A DNA stretch of 64,000 bases from NCBI RefSeq assembly GCF_014171475.1, contig NZ_CP048817.1:2294001-2358000 (forward strand), given 5' to 3'. The translations under genes were made by a program, and so were the position numbers. Below, one piece after another: positions 17,804-26,914 of this stretch. Below the pieces are notes generated by a model, which was not told the origin of the DNA, searched no databases, and saw nothing but the letters and a program-made list of their open reading frames with translations. How positions within the stretch are numbered: the stretch's first letter is position 1; every line of letters begins with the position of its first letter. The DNA comes from Sphingomonas sp. So64.6b. Its GTDB lineage: Bacteria > Pseudomonadota > Alphaproteobacteria > Sphingomonadales > Sphingomonadaceae.

Positions 17804-19756
17804 TCAGCCGATTTCCGGTCCTGCACGCCGCCGCCCGAAGGTCCAGCTGATCGAGTCGCCCCTGCCGATTCCGGATACGTACCGGCCGACCCGCTTCTCG
17901 AGCACCGGGCGCCAAGGTACGAGCGTGAACTCCCGCGATTTCTCGATCACCGCATATTTGGCGGAGCCGACCTGCACCGCCTTGCGATAGGTGCCCTCGA
18001 CAGCGCCGCCGTGGTTCTCGGCGTAGCCGAGACCCATCTCTTTCGAGAGCTGGCCGGCCACCTGCCGCAGTTCACGCCGGCGAAGCTCGTCGATCATGCC
18101 GGCGCGGAAGTGGATGGCATCCCCATCGCGCCATGCGAGATCCTGTTCGACAAGCCATTGCTGGCGCAGCGCAAGCGCCTGGCGGACCTGTGCTCCGAAG
18201 CCGCGCTCAAGCGTTTCCGGCTCCTTCGCCAATTTCTGCTCGTCCAGCCAGGTCACGCCGTCGTGCCGCGCAAGTTGCTCGAGCGGGAGCTCGGACAGCG
18301 TTTCTACGTCGACGGGCCGCGCCGCAGTCGCGCTGCGCTCGAACGCAAGCACCCGATCGACATGATCAGGCGCGATCTTCCAGCTGCCGTCGGGCAGCCG
18401 CTCGACGTCCCCTCGGCCGCGCCGCATCGCTTCCAGACGGCGCACATGCGCCTCGGCAAAGCGCTGGGTCGCACTCGCGTCGTGCCTAAGATGATTGTCG
18501 ATGCTGTAGGTCCCACCACTGGCAGCGGCGACGTCGGCAATGACCCGGTCCGCTTGCCGGACGGCCGGGACCACGGGGTTCACCTTCACGATCTCGGAAT
18601 GGTCGAGGATCTCCGAAATCGACCGCTCGCCGAGCTCGACATAGTGGCTGCGCCCGTCGATCGCCGCGACGATCATGTAGTGGCGGTCATTATGCTCGTC
18701 GGAAAGTCCGGTCGAGATGACGCGGCCGACCAAATGTTTTCCCTCGGCGGGGTCATAGATCGCATAGTCCTGCGGCGGCACCTCTGGCGCCCGCCGCGTG
18801 AGCTGCTCATGCATGGCCGCGATGATGTCGCCCCGACGCGCCATGGTGCGGAGCGTGTCCTCCAAGTCATCGGCAAGCCGGAAGCGCCCCCTGCTCTCCT
18901 CTGTAGCCAATCCCATGCGCGCAAGCGTGCCCAGCCGCCCCGCACGCAGGCCCTGCTCGACGCTGTCGCTATGCCAGGACGACACCAGCCCGTCGGGCTC
19001 GCGCGCGAGCAGCAGCTTGCGGTCGATATTGGTGAACCGCTCCTGCGTGATCTCACGCCGACGGGCCTCGAAAATCTCGCGATCGGTTCGGGGCCCAAGG
19101 TCGAGGTTGACCAGCTCGGCGGCGCGCGCGGCAAGCCCGCGGCTGATATACTCGCGGGCGATGATCAGGTCCTTGCCCCGATCGTCTGTCCCACGCACCA
19201 GAACATGGCTGTGGGGATGGCCGGTGTTGTAATGGTTGGCCGCGACCCAATCGAGCTTCGTACCGAGGTCCTGCTCGACCTGTTTCATCCAGCGCCGGAC
19301 CAGCGGCTTGAGATCGTCGTATTGGGCACCATCCTCAGGCGCGACGATGAAGCGGAACTGGTGGCGATCGCCTGCCCCGCGTTCGAGGAATGCCTTGCCG
19401 TCGGCGACATCGTGATCCCCCGCGTAGAGCGTGCCGCGTTCGCCCTCGCGCGTGGTGCCGTCTCGCTGCAGATAGCGCAGATGCGCGACGGCTGCCCTGG
19501 CTCCCTTGCCTGCGAGTTTCACGAAGCGCGCCTTGACGATCACGCGGCGCGCGCGGGAGCCGACATATCGATCGGACGATCCGAGCACCCGACCAACGCC
19601 AGCGCCGCGACCGATGCGACTGCCGTCGAAGCGCCGCGCGCGAGCGCCAGATGGCCGCGCGCCGCCTGCCAGATTGGCAGCCTTGCGGAGCTGGTGCGCG
19701 AACGGCCGATCCTTGCCAACCCGGCCCAGCCAGAGCTCGAAATCATCTTCCGCCAT
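17804..19756 (-). CDS. Relaxase (VirD2-like, DUF3363; MOBP type)
   Basis: About 650 aa from ATG 19756 (MAEDDFELWLGRVG), preceded by GGCGAGG; an upstream ATG at 19807 has no comparable support. The N-terminal half holds the relaxase domain: KARFVKLAGKGARAAVAHLRYL, the candidate catalytic Tyr region RYLQRDGT, and the metal-binding histidines in NHYNTGHPHSHVLVRG (HxHxH pattern). The C-terminal half is DUF3363, which follows the relaxase domain in this family. The enzyme would nick the island's oriT and pilot the strand to a helper secretion channel. No coupling ATPase or mating-pair genes accompany it. Confidence 0.85.
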   Translation of the reverse strand: MAEDDFELWLGRVGKDRPFAHQLRKAANLAGGARPSGARARRFDGSRIGRGAGVGRVLGSSDRYVGSRARRVIVKARFVKLAGKGARAAVAHLRYLQRDGTTREGERGTLYAGDHDVADGKAFLERGAGDRHQFRFIVAPEDGAQYDDLKPLVRRWMKQVEQDLGTKLDWVAANHYNTGHPHSHVLVRGTDDRGKDLIIAREYISRGLAARAAELVNLDLGPRTDREIFEARRREITQERFTNIDRKLLLAREPDGLVSSWHSDSVEQGLRAGRLGTLARMGLATEESRGRFRLADDLEDTLRTMARRGDIIAAMHEQLTRRAPEVPPQDYAIYDPAEGKHLVGRVISTGLSDEHNDRHYMIVAAIDGRSHYVELGERSISEILDHSEIVKVNPVVPAVRQADRVIADVAAASGGTYSIDNHLRHDASATQRFAEAHVRRLEAMRRGRGDVERLPDGSWKIAPDHVDRVLAFERSATAARPVDVETLSELPLEQLARHDGVTWLDEQKLAKEPETLERGFGAQVRQALALRQQWLVEQDLAWRDGDAIHFRAGMIDELRRRELRQVAGQLSKEMGLGYAENHGGAVEGTYRKAVQVGSAKYAVIEKSREFTLVPWRPVLEKRVGRYVSGIGRGDSISWTFGRRRAGPEIG

Positions 19757-19824
19757 CACGAAGCCTCGCCTTGGAAGCGTCAGATGAGGGTGCGCAGAGT
19801 GGCCCATTCAAGGGCCTCCATTTT

Positions 19825-19966
19825 GTCTCGCGGGAGACCCGCAGAAATGCGGGGTTTGCGAGGCCCCAGTCTCGCGACTGGAGGCATGGCCATGGGCATG
19901 CCTCCATAGAAAACGACGTGCAGACGCCACTTTCGCGGCCTCAGGGAGGCACCGCTTTTATCTTGC
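19825..19966. other. Candidate oriT: four hairpins plus nic-like site
   Basis: The gap in front of the relaxase holds four perfect inverted repeats within 81 bases: GTCTC/GAGAC (19825-19838), CCCGCA/TGCGGG (19838-19853), CCAGTC/GACTGG (19866-19881) and the 9-bp arms GGAGGCATG/CATGCCTCC (19880-19905). At 19959-19966 the plus strand reads TATCTTGC, one base from the IncP/MOBP nic pattern YATCCTG|Y. Such an array beside a relaxase gene is where an oriT is expected. The nic assignment is inference. Confidence 0.5.
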
Positions 19967-20061
19967 CTTACCCCTCTTCCTGCCCCTGACCTCTGCACCC
20001 TTCCCGTTGTTCGCTATTTGTTCTAACGTACCGCTTCTTGTGATTCGAGCTGTGGAGCGGC

Positions 20062-20427
20062 ATGATGGGCGTCCGGATAGAACCTTGCCAAGGTGCAGAA
20101 CTGTCGCTGCGGGGCGATGTCGAATGCATCATTCCGTTACCTGTGCGAGCACTTCGAGAGGGCTTTGCCATCGCGATTTCCGACGGAACGCTGCTACGCG
20201 GAGCCTTGGATCCAAGGACTGGTGAGTGCCGCTTTTCGATCTCTGTAGAAGGCGCAAGCATCGTGTCGATCACGCGCGGAGCCTTTGGTGATGTGGTCGA
20301 TATGGCGTGGCGGATCGAATGGATCAGTGTTGCGGCGGACGGGGATGCGTTGCGTTCCGATGCTCCTTCTCAAGCGCCAGATCAGGCATTGCTGGCACTA
20401 GAAGAACTTCCAAAAAGAGCCGCCTGA
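20062..20427 (+). CDS. Small protein of unknown function
   Basis: 121 aa starting at ATG 20062, with GGAG 5 bases upstream. The sequence is beta-rich (ECIIPLPVRALREGFAIAIS, GECRFSISVEGASIVSI), with no motif I recognise. It begins just beyond the candidate oriT, in the opposite direction to the relaxase. It is 84 bases before the HEPN-like gene in the same direction, with which it may be co-transcribed. Confidence 0.5.
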   Translation: MMGVRIEPCQGAELSLRGDVECIIPLPVRALREGFAIAISDGTLLRGALDPRTGECRFSISVEGASIVSITRGAFGDVVDMAWRIEWISVAADGDALRSDAPSQAPDQALLALEELPKRAA

Positions 20428-20511
20428 TTTGGCTTTTCTTGCGCGCGAAGGTGGCGCGTAGCCTGCGACCGGGTGGCTTTAACGGCTCGTTTCATCTTCG
20501 TTCGCTAGCAT

Positions 20512-20994
20512 ATGGCAATGCCAGCGACGCTCAAGGAATACCCCGGCGCCCTCGCAACGCCTGCTCAATTTCGTGAGCTTGCGGACGAATATCGGGATGC
20601 CGCGCTCCTCCTGCTCGCAGCGAGCGAGCGACGTCGACCGCTGAGTCGAGCGCCGTTCCGCTTATCGGCGATCCAAGCGATCGAGCTTTATCTCAATGCT
20701 TATCTGCTGGCCCACGGTCACGATGCGGCCGAAGTCCGCAAGCTCCAGCATGATCTTGGCGCACGCACTGAGCTGGCCGCAGCGGCAGGGCTGAAGCTAC
20801 GCCAGAAGACGGCAGAGCATCTCAAAACCTTGCATCAGAACCGGGAATATCTGGTGACTCGCTACGGACCGGAACTTGCGTCGCAGACATCGCAGATCAA
20901 CCGGCTAACGGCGACGCTGGACGAGGTTGGTAGGAAGGTTGGGGCTACGTTTCCGTGCAAGGAGACCCAGCAAGCGCTGCCCAGGGCAGCCTAG
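20512..20994 (+). CDS. HEPN-like helical protein
   Basis: 160 aa, all helical. A segment AIQAIELYLNAYLLAHG followed by LQHDLGARTELA resembles the HEPN pattern (clustered helices with a conserved His-Asp-Leu). YLVTRYGPE near residue 123 resembles the second conserved HEPN region. HEPN proteins are often ribonucleases in toxin-antitoxin or abortive-infection modules. The typical R-x4-6-H dyad is not clear here, so catalysis is uncertain. Its TAG stop overlaps the stop of the convergent MNT-HEPN gene in a shared CTAG (20991-20994). The start could be ATG 20512 or 20518; no strong ribosome-binding site is seen. Confidence 0.55.
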   Translation: MAMPATLKEYPGALATPAQFRELADEYRDAALLLLAASERRRPLSRAPFRLSAIQAIELYLNAYLLAHGHDAAEVRKLQHDLGARTELAAAAGLKLRQKTAEHLKTLHQNREYLVTRYGPELASQTSQINRLTATLDEVGRKVGATFPCKETQQALPRAA

Positions 20995-21914
20995 GCTGCG
21001 GCGCTACTCTCGAGCGTGGCGATGCGCTCCTCGCAGATGACCTGCACCGCCTGACCGAGCGTCTCGACGCGCTCGCCCAGCCACGCAAGCTCTTCCTCGC
21101 TGATCCGGTAATGCTTCGAGTAGCGCGCCTTCACGTAGGCTTCTTTCAGCTTCTCGAAGCGGGCCCGATCAGTGCGACTGTCGCGTGGCCAAGCGTCGAT
21201 CAGACGCTGATCGATGCGCTCGGCTTGGGTGCGCAGGAAGCCCAGATTGTGCACGTGCGGCGTGTAGAAGGTGCAGACCAACAGCACGCAATGGTAAAGC
21301 CGCTCAGTAGTTTGATGCAGATCGAACGCGGCCTTCTTAGGGTCGCCATCGTCAACGGCGTGGCGATACCCGCGATGAAAACTCATCGCGCTCGGGTACC
21401 ACTCCTCGAAATACTCCCGCGCCATCGCCAGCGCCTGCTGAGGCGTCTTGGGCTTGGGCTGGTGCAGTTCAGCGCTGTCGCTCTCGTAGAGAGCGATGCC
21501 GTCACGGGCGATGTCCATGAAGAAATAACGGCCATGCGCGAGTCCGTCGTTCACTTCACGCATCGTGTGGACGATGAAGTTGACCGGGGTGCGCAGCGTC
21601 TTGGTGATCGCCAACTCGCGGTTGAGCCGGTCCTCGGCGGTGGCCCAGAATTCGATGCGGTCGGTCAGCTTGTCGTTGTTGACGATGATCAGCAGGTCGA
21701 AATCCGACTGATAACCCTTGGCGGTGTGTGGCTCATCGACCCAGCCGCCGCGCGCGTAGCTGCCGTAGAGAATGATCTTCTGGATGCGCGCCTGCTTCTT
21801 CCAGTCGGAAGTCGCGATGGCGGTCGCGTCGCTGAATTCCTCGAACAGGATCTGGACGACACGTGCCAGCTCGCGCTGCTTCGCGGTCGGCAAATGATCG
21901 AGGCTGGTCTTCAT
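20991..21914 (-). CDS. Nucleotidyltransferase-HEPN fusion protein
   Basis: 307 aa from ATG 21914 (MKTSLDHLP). The N-terminal domain (about residues 1-135) is a minimal nucleotidyltransferase with GSYARGG followed by SDFDLLIIV, the G-S...D-x-D motif. The C-terminal half is a HEPN domain: FDLHQTTERLYHCVLLV, TPHVHNLGFL and KARYSKHYRIS. Separate MNT and HEPN proteins form toxin-antitoxin pairs in which the MNT adenylylates the HEPN ribonuclease. Here both are in one chain, as in some KNTase-C-like proteins. The gene is convergent with the HEPN-like gene, sharing the CTAG at their stops. Confidence 0.75.
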   Translation of the reverse strand: MKTSLDHLPTAKQRELARVVQILFEEFSDATAIATSDWKKQARIQKIILYGSYARGGWVDEPHTAKGYQSDFDLLIIVNNDKLTDRIEFWATAEDRLNRELAITKTLRTPVNFIVHTMREVNDGLAHGRYFFMDIARDGIALYESDSAELHQPKPKTPQQALAMAREYFEEWYPSAMSFHRGYRHAVDDGDPKKAAFDLHQTTERLYHCVLLVCTFYTPHVHNLGFLRTQAERIDQRLIDAWPRDSRTDRARFEKLKEAYVKARYSKHYRISEEELAWLGERVETLGQAVQVICEERIATLESSAAA

Positions 21915-21972
21915 GGCTTCAGTCTCATGCCAATGGCTTAGAATACCTAATGCGGAAGGAAAAGCGGCGGGC

Positions 21973-22194
21973 TCAAGGCCCGTCGCCGTCCGTGCACCGG
22001 AGGATATGCAGCATCGCGGCGGCAAGGTGGCGCTCCACCTCCGCGACGCTAATGTTCAGCTCCACGGCGATCCGCTGGTAATCCAGATCGCGATAGCGGT
22101 GCAGATCGAACACCGCGCGGGGCAGCGCGTCCATCGTATCCAGCGCGAACCGGATGCGCCGGAGAACCTCTGCGAGCGGGAGTTCCTGTTCCAT
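21973..22194 (-). CDS. Sigma-region-4-like HTH protein
   Basis: 73 aa. The sequence LDTMDALPRAVFDLHRYRDLDYQRIAVELNISVAEVERHLA matches the region-4 helix-turn-helix of ECF sigma factors, without region 2, so it cannot act as a complete sigma factor. It follows the ParB-like gene by 60 bases in the same direction. Such stand-alone region-4 proteins recur beside ParB homologues on alphaproteobacterial mobile elements, where they probably act as regulators. That role is inferred. Confidence 0.65.
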   Translation of the reverse strand: MEQELPLAEVLRRIRFALDTMDALPRAVFDLHRYRDLDYQRIAVELNISVAEVERHLAAAMLHILRCTDGDGP

Positions 22195-22254
22195 GATCGA
22201 AGCTCCAACAGGGAGCCAGCGGCACCGTGGGCGCCGCTGGCATGGTGGGGATGA

Positions 22255-24015
22255 TCACGCGGCTTCGCGGACTGGCTCGGCATTGGGCTCGACCGTCTCA
22301 GACTCGGAGGCGATCAGGGGCGCCACCGCGACTGAGCGATCGACGGCGCCAGCTCCGCCGCGCGGCGTGTAGGCGGACGGGGGAAACCGCATCCAGCGCG
22401 GCACCCAGCCCTCGACCTTGGTCCGCCCGTTGGCGCCGTTCAGGCAGTCGCGGATGATCGCCTTGAGCACCTTGCCCGGCTCCTTGGCGTTGCCCGCGAC
22501 GACCTGCTTGTCCGAGACTTCCTCGACGATGGCGAGCAGCACCTCGCGGTCGCGGATCAGGTCGAACAGCGCATCGTCCGGCTGCCAGACCGCCGCCATG
22601 TCCACCGTCAGATGCGCCCCCAGCAAGTCCACGATCTCGCTGCGGGCCCAGAGGGTTTCACCCACGACGATGGCAAGGATGGACATCACCGAAGCGTCTT
22701 CGAGTGGTAGGAGCCGGGCGAACATGGTGGCCAGTCCCTCCCCTCCCCCGCCGGTGATCGTCGGCGTGTCGCCATCGAAGCCGAGCAACGCCAGCATCTC
22801 GCGCCGCTTGGCGTCGAACGACGCCTCCGATGCCGAAAGCTCAACGCTCTCGATTACCGCTTCGCTTCCGGCGCGCTGCTGCTCAACCTTCACCGACCAG
22901 AGCGGCGAGCCCGTGATCATATGCGCGACCGCGACCCTTAGCGCCACGCCCGGCGCGTCAGCCAGCTTGGCTCGAACCGCCGCATGGCGATGTAGGTCGA
23001 CATAGTCGTTCGTCGCAGCGGTAATTTCGGGACGGCTCGGTTTCTCGGTGACGACATGGCCTGCCGCCCCCTTGGCCAGCATCCGCGCTTCCTTGAGAGT
23101 GATATAGCCCTCGTGGAAGGCGACATCGCCGCGATGCCCGATGGAGATATAGACCTTGCCGCCCGTCCGCTTAGCCCGTTTCTCATGTTCCCAACTCTGG
23201 AAGAACTGACCCGGCTCGAGGGTGACGACCTCGCGCCAGCCCGCCTCGCGATAGGCCTCGGCGCGCGCAGCGATGGCGGCATTCTGCGCTTCCCAGAATT
23301 GCTCGACACTGGCGAAATAGCTGTCCTCACCGAACAGGTCGGCGACGACCTCGCCTCCGAACCCGGCAAGGTCGAATAGCGCCACCTTGGTGGAGATCGA
23401 CGCGCCGCCGAACAGCCACGACTTGAGCGCCTGTCCGACCGGTGCGCGCGCCTCGGGGTCGTCCAGCAGCGCCAGCCACTCACGCTGCTGCGCCCTCGAC
23501 GCAAGGGTCAGGTGTCGCACAGTGACGGCATCAATCTTCTCGACGCGGTAAAGCGAGCGGATGCGTGGAAGCAGGTTGCCGAGCGCCAGTGTGCGCTTCA
23601 CCTGCACATCGGTCAGCCCGAAGACGATGGCGATATGCTCAGGCCTGCGGCCCTCCCGGACCAGCCGGGTGAAGGTTTCCCAGCGCGTGACCTCGTCGGG
23701 ATCAAGCCGCGCGATGTTCTCTATGAGCGACGCCTCCAGCGCTGTCGCATCGTCGTCCGTGTCCATGACCGCGCAAGGCAGCGCGTCAATGTCGCCGCCC
23801 TCCGCCGTCACCGCCAGCGCCGCATGGTAGCGCCGCTTGCCCGCCACGATCTCGTAGTTATCGGGAGACCCGTTCGCCCGCACGATCAATGGCACCAGCA
23901 CCCCCCGCGCTCGGACGGACGGCAGAATGTTGGCCAGGTCCGGCGTCTTCCTGCCCGCACGCATGTTGACCGGCGAGACGCTCAGCTTGGCGATGTCGAT
24001 ATGTTTGAGTTCCAT
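22255..24015 (-). CDS. ParB/RepB-like DNA-binding protein
   Basis: 586 aa. The N-terminal ParB/Sulfiredoxin-like domain includes NYEIVAGKRRYHAAL (GxRR-like motif, about residues 53-67) and LIENIARLDPDEVTRWETF, followed by a KorB/Spo0J-type HTH (IAIVFGLTDVQVKRTLAL). The long C-terminal region is that of plasmid- and island-borne ParB-like proteins rather than chromosomal Spo0J. No ParA is adjacent. Start ATG 24015 is preceded by GAGGAGC. On mobile elements this type may act in partition, in transcriptional control or as a nuclease (CTPase fold). The function here is undetermined. Confidence 0.8.
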   Translation of the reverse strand: MELKHIDIAKLSVSPVNMRAGRKTPDLANILPSVRARGVLVPLIVRANGSPDNYEIVAGKRRYHAALAVTAEGGDIDALPCAVMDTDDDATALEASLIENIARLDPDEVTRWETFTRLVREGRRPEHIAIVFGLTDVQVKRTLALGNLLPRIRSLYRVEKIDAVTVRHLTLASRAQQREWLALLDDPEARAPVGQALKSWLFGGASISTKVALFDLAGFGGEVVADLFGEDSYFASVEQFWEAQNAAIAARAEAYREAGWREVVTLEPGQFFQSWEHEKRAKRTGGKVYISIGHRGDVAFHEGYITLKEARMLAKGAAGHVVTEKPSRPEITAATNDYVDLHRHAAVRAKLADAPGVALRVAVAHMITGSPLWSVKVEQQRAGSEAVIESVELSASEASFDAKRREMLALLGFDGDTPTITGGGGEGLATMFARLLPLEDASVMSILAIVVGETLWARSEIVDLLGAHLTVDMAAVWQPDDALFDLIRDREVLLAIVEEVSDKQVVAGNAKEPGKVLKAIIRDCLNGANGRTKVEGWVPRWMRFPPSAYTPRGGAGAVDRSVAVAPLIASESETVEPNAEPVREAA

Positions 24016-24441
24016 TGTCCTTGCTCCTCTTCAAACACCGCACCGGCCCCGGAAAAGGGGGGTGGGCGGCAGAAGCGAACCGGCAGTCCCGATTGAGCGG
24101 CGAGCAGCACCCGCAGGGCCGGAACGGACGTGGAGGACCTGGGCGCAGCCCAGGTTGCGGCACGCCGCGACGGGACTAGAGGGCAGCGACGCCCATCCCC
24201 CTTGGCCGCGGCCGGCAGGCGACGCTAGCGCGCCAGCGCTGTCCGCATGCCGGCGTGTCGCCGGCTCTCGCGTTATGTGATCGTCACCGCACCAGCGGCC
24301 GAGACCCGCCAGGGGCTCGGTGAAGCGGAGCGGAATAGAGCACGGTCGCGCCAGCGGCGCGGAACGCCCCTTGGTCCAAGCTGGAGTGCTCTCGGTTATT
24401 CAAACGGATTCCGATTTAACTTCGGACAGATGGGAACGGCG
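24016..24441. other. Upstream region of the parB-like gene, no gene seen
   Basis: About 425 very GC-rich bases between the start of the parB-like gene and the end of the nucleotidyltransferase gene. No open frame with family features is present. A stretch near 24200-24260 contains several short GC inverted repeats (GCTAGCGCGCCAGCGC) that could be parS-like or regulatory. I cannot define a site. Confidence 0.4.
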
Positions 24442-25947
24442 TTAGAATCGCCCTGTGGGAAGGCGGACAATCTCTTTCGCAATATCCTCAAGCCGATCTT
24501 CGCCGTGAAGCATCGCATTCAAGTGCGTCTCCAACCGTTCATCGTAGTCAGAATTCATTATAGGTGAACCGCCGCCGGCTATGACGCAGTTGTAATCCGT
24601 TACGTAGCGGCCGCGGTAAGAGACGCGGTTGACGACGGACTGAAGCTTGCCATCGATCTTCGCTGAGCCGTCATCCAGTTCGCCGCGTGTGATCACATGC
24701 TTTCCATCGACGAGGCCGAATTCTTCCCAATAATAAGGGAATGGCCCCTCGCCCCGGGCCACCTCGGCTATGCGGCCTTTAGTGTGCTCATAGATTCCGA
24801 TCGGTGGTAGGGGCGCAACGTCGAGCATGACGAAGCTGTATTTGTATGAGCCGGGACTGATTGCAGCCACGCGCCGGATTTTCATCTCGTCGTCGTTGAT
24901 CTCGAGCACATCCTTTGACGTCGAGGCCGTACTGATCTGCAAGTTGGCCCGCCCGCGCGTCCAGCAGATCGGCACGCCATCCTCGTACTCGAGGGGCTGC
25001 TCAAAAAGCACTTTAAGCCGCTCGCGGATGTCATCCGGATCCTCGAACCACTTGACACCTCTGACCCCCGGAAAGGCGGCGGAAAATCGCTTGGCGAAAA
25101 GGACAGTGCTGTGCTCCCCCTTGAGCGAAGGTCGCTTTGGCTCGGCCGCCACGGCAGCGGCCTTGGCCTCTAACTGAATGGCGGCGTCGAGGATCAACTC
25201 GGAGAAGGTCAACTGATCTTTCGAAGTCAGCGGGCCCGGTTCACCGCGGCCGCCGCGACGTATCGCGAAGCGCCGGCTGAGCTCGCCGAGACTAGCGCGA
25301 CGGTCGCGAAGCATCACGGTCAAAAAGTCGGCGCCAATGTTCACGTCGAACTCTGCTCCCGGGTCAGCGTCGCCGTCGTCCTCGAGATACTGCACCATCG
25401 CCGCGTGACGCATGATCGCCTTGGGAGCGGGATCGTCCCCATCTTCGAACGGCTTGAGCGTCTCATCGCCCAAGGCGTTGGCTCCGAGGTAGGCGTTGCG
25501 CTGCTTCTGCGCGAAACGGACACATCCTAGGACTAGGCGCTCCGCAATCTCGCGGCTGCCAGCACTCGGTAGACCATCGACCAGGTCGCCTGATAGGAGA
25601 TCGTAAAATGCGTTAGAGGCGAAGAAATTTGGGGCTCCGTCCTTGTGCGCATCTGCTGCCACCTCGAGCGCTGTCGCCGCGACTACGCTGCAGATCAGTT
25701 CTTTGCGATCCCGCCGTAAGAGGCGCCCAAGCGCGTCCTCAAGCTCGATCTTACGCGCCAACAGATGGGCGACCCACTCAGTCCGATCCACGGCGTCCGG
25801 TAACTCAGGCATGATCACGACGAGATCGACATCACTCTTCTCGCCGAACTGTTCTCCTTCACGATAGATGAGACTTCCGAACACGTAGACGCCTGCGGGA
25901 GCAAGCTCCTTGCTAATGCTGACCGCCCAGCGCCGCAGGAGCGCCAT
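24442..25947 (-). CDS. Nucleotidyltransferase-domain protein, unknown family
   Basis: 501 aa from ATG 25947 (MALLRRWAVSIS). The open frame continues upstream through 26052 into the insertion sequence, so the true start is uncertain. Near the N-terminus VYVFGSLIYREGEQ and SDVDLVVIMP give the GS-x(n)-D-x-D motif of the nucleotidyltransferase superfamily. The remaining ~400 residues are unfamiliar. They include a YLEDDGDADPG acidic loop and a beta-rich C-terminal part (VAPLPPIGIYEHTKG) that looks like a substrate- or nucleic-acid-binding domain. The active-site spacing (14 residues between GS and D-x-D) is long. Neighbours suggest defence or toxin-antitoxin cargo, but no function can be given. 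Confidence 0.6.
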   Translation of the reverse strand: MALLRRWAVSISKELAPAGVYVFGSLIYREGEQFGEKSDVDLVVIMPELPDAVDRTEWVAHLLARKIELEDALGRLLRRDRKELICSVVAATALEVAADAHKDGAPNFFASNAFYDLLSGDLVDGLPSAGSREIAERLVLGCVRFAQKQRNAYLGANALGDETLKPFEDGDDPAPKAIMRHAAMVQYLEDDGDADPGAEFDVNIGADFLTVMLRDRRASLGELSRRFAIRRGGRGEPGPLTSKDQLTFSELILDAAIQLEAKAAAVAAEPKRPSLKGEHSTVLFAKRFSAAFPGVRGVKWFEDPDDIRERLKVLFEQPLEYEDGVPICWTRGRANLQISTASTSKDVLEINDDEMKIRRVAAISPGSYKYSFVMLDVAPLPPIGIYEHTKGRIAEVARGEGPFPYYWEEFGLVDGKHVITRGELDDGSAKIDGKLQSVVNRVSYRGRYVTDYNCVIAGGGSPIMNSDYDERLETHLNAMLHGEDRLEDIAKEIVRLPTGRF

Positions 25948-26053
25948 GGTCTGGTTCACAGAATTCGCAGGCAGAGTTTCCCCCTCTTGTCGTAGAAGCG
26001 TCCGAGCGCACAAATGGACTGACTGAGCTGCTGCCGCTCCCATGGACACCAAG

Positions 26054-26914
26054 TTAGGCTACATGAGCCTGCCGCTCGAAGTCCATGGGGCTGAGATAGC
26101 CCAAGGTCGAGTGCCTGCGTGTCGGGTTGTAGAAGCGCTCGATGTAATCGAACACGTCTGCCTTTGCGTGATTGCGCGTTCGATATGTCTTCCGGCCGAT
26201 CCGTTCGGTCTTCATCGACGAGAAGAAGCTCTCCATTGCCGCGTTGTCCCAGACGTTGCCCGACCGGCTCATCGAGCAGGTGACGCCATTGTCGGCCATC
26301 AGCCGCTGGAACTGCTCGCTCGTATATTGGCTGCCCTGGTCCGAGTGATGCAGCAAGGCGTCAGGCTTTCCACGTCGCCAGATCGCCATCATCAGCGCAT
26401 CGGTCACGAGCTGGGCGGTCATGGTATCGCTCATCGACCAGCCGACTACACGTCGGGAGAACAGGTCGATGACGACAGCGACGTACAGCCATCCTTCGGC
26501 GGTCCAGATGTAGGTGAAGTCAGCGATCCACCTTTGGTTGGGTGCCTCGGCGGTGAACTGGCGGTCGAGGATGTTGTCGGCAATGACCGACCGCAGGCCA
26601 TCATCCTTGGGCAGACCACGACGTCGCGGGCGCGCCTTCAGGCCGTGCACACGCATCAGCCGTTCGATGCGATGCAGACCACATGACAGGCCTTCGGCCA
26701 GAAGATCGTGCCAGACCCGGCGCGCACCATACGTCCGATAGCTGGAAATGAAGCTGGCGCGCACCTTGGCACCGAACTCCTCATCGCTGCGGGCGCGGGC
26801 ACTGGGTGCCCGGACCAGCCAGGCGTGAAAGCCGCTGCGCGAAACACCGAGCGTCTCGCAGATCCACGATACCGGCCAGATCCCTCGGTGCTTCGCTACG
26901 AACTCGAACTTCAT
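26054..26914 (-). CDS. IS3-family transposase OrfB (DDE integrase core)
   Basis: 286 aa. An N-terminal HTH_21-type segment (VSRSGFHAWLVR) is followed by the rve catalytic core: first Asp in RWIADFTYIWT, second Asp in LLHHSDQGSQYTS, and the Glu in NAAMESFFSSMKTE, with the closing FYNPTRRHSTLGYLSP typical of IS3. It starts in an ATGA overlap with the orfA stop. The active form is probably an OrfAB fusion made by -1 frameshifting. Confidence 0.92.
   Translation of the reverse strand: MKFEFVAKHRGIWPVSWICETLGVSRSGFHAWLVRAPSARARSDEEFGAKVRASFISSYRTYGARRVWHDLLAEGLSCGLHRIERLMRVHGLKARPRRRGLPKDDGLRSVIADNILDRQFTAEAPNQRWIADFTYIWTAEGWLYVAVVIDLFSRRVVGWSMSDTMTAQLVTDALMMAIWRRGKPDALLHHSDQGSQYTSEQFQRLMADNGVTCSMSRSGNVWDNAAMESFFSSMKTERIGRKTYRTRNHAKADVFDYIERFYNPTRRHSTLGYLSPMDFERQAHVA

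Noticed and set aside
17705..19909. 734-codon open frame on the plus strand
   Set aside because: It is antisense to the relaxase gene; high GC keeps the opposite frame open. The relaxase frame has clear family motifs, this one has none.
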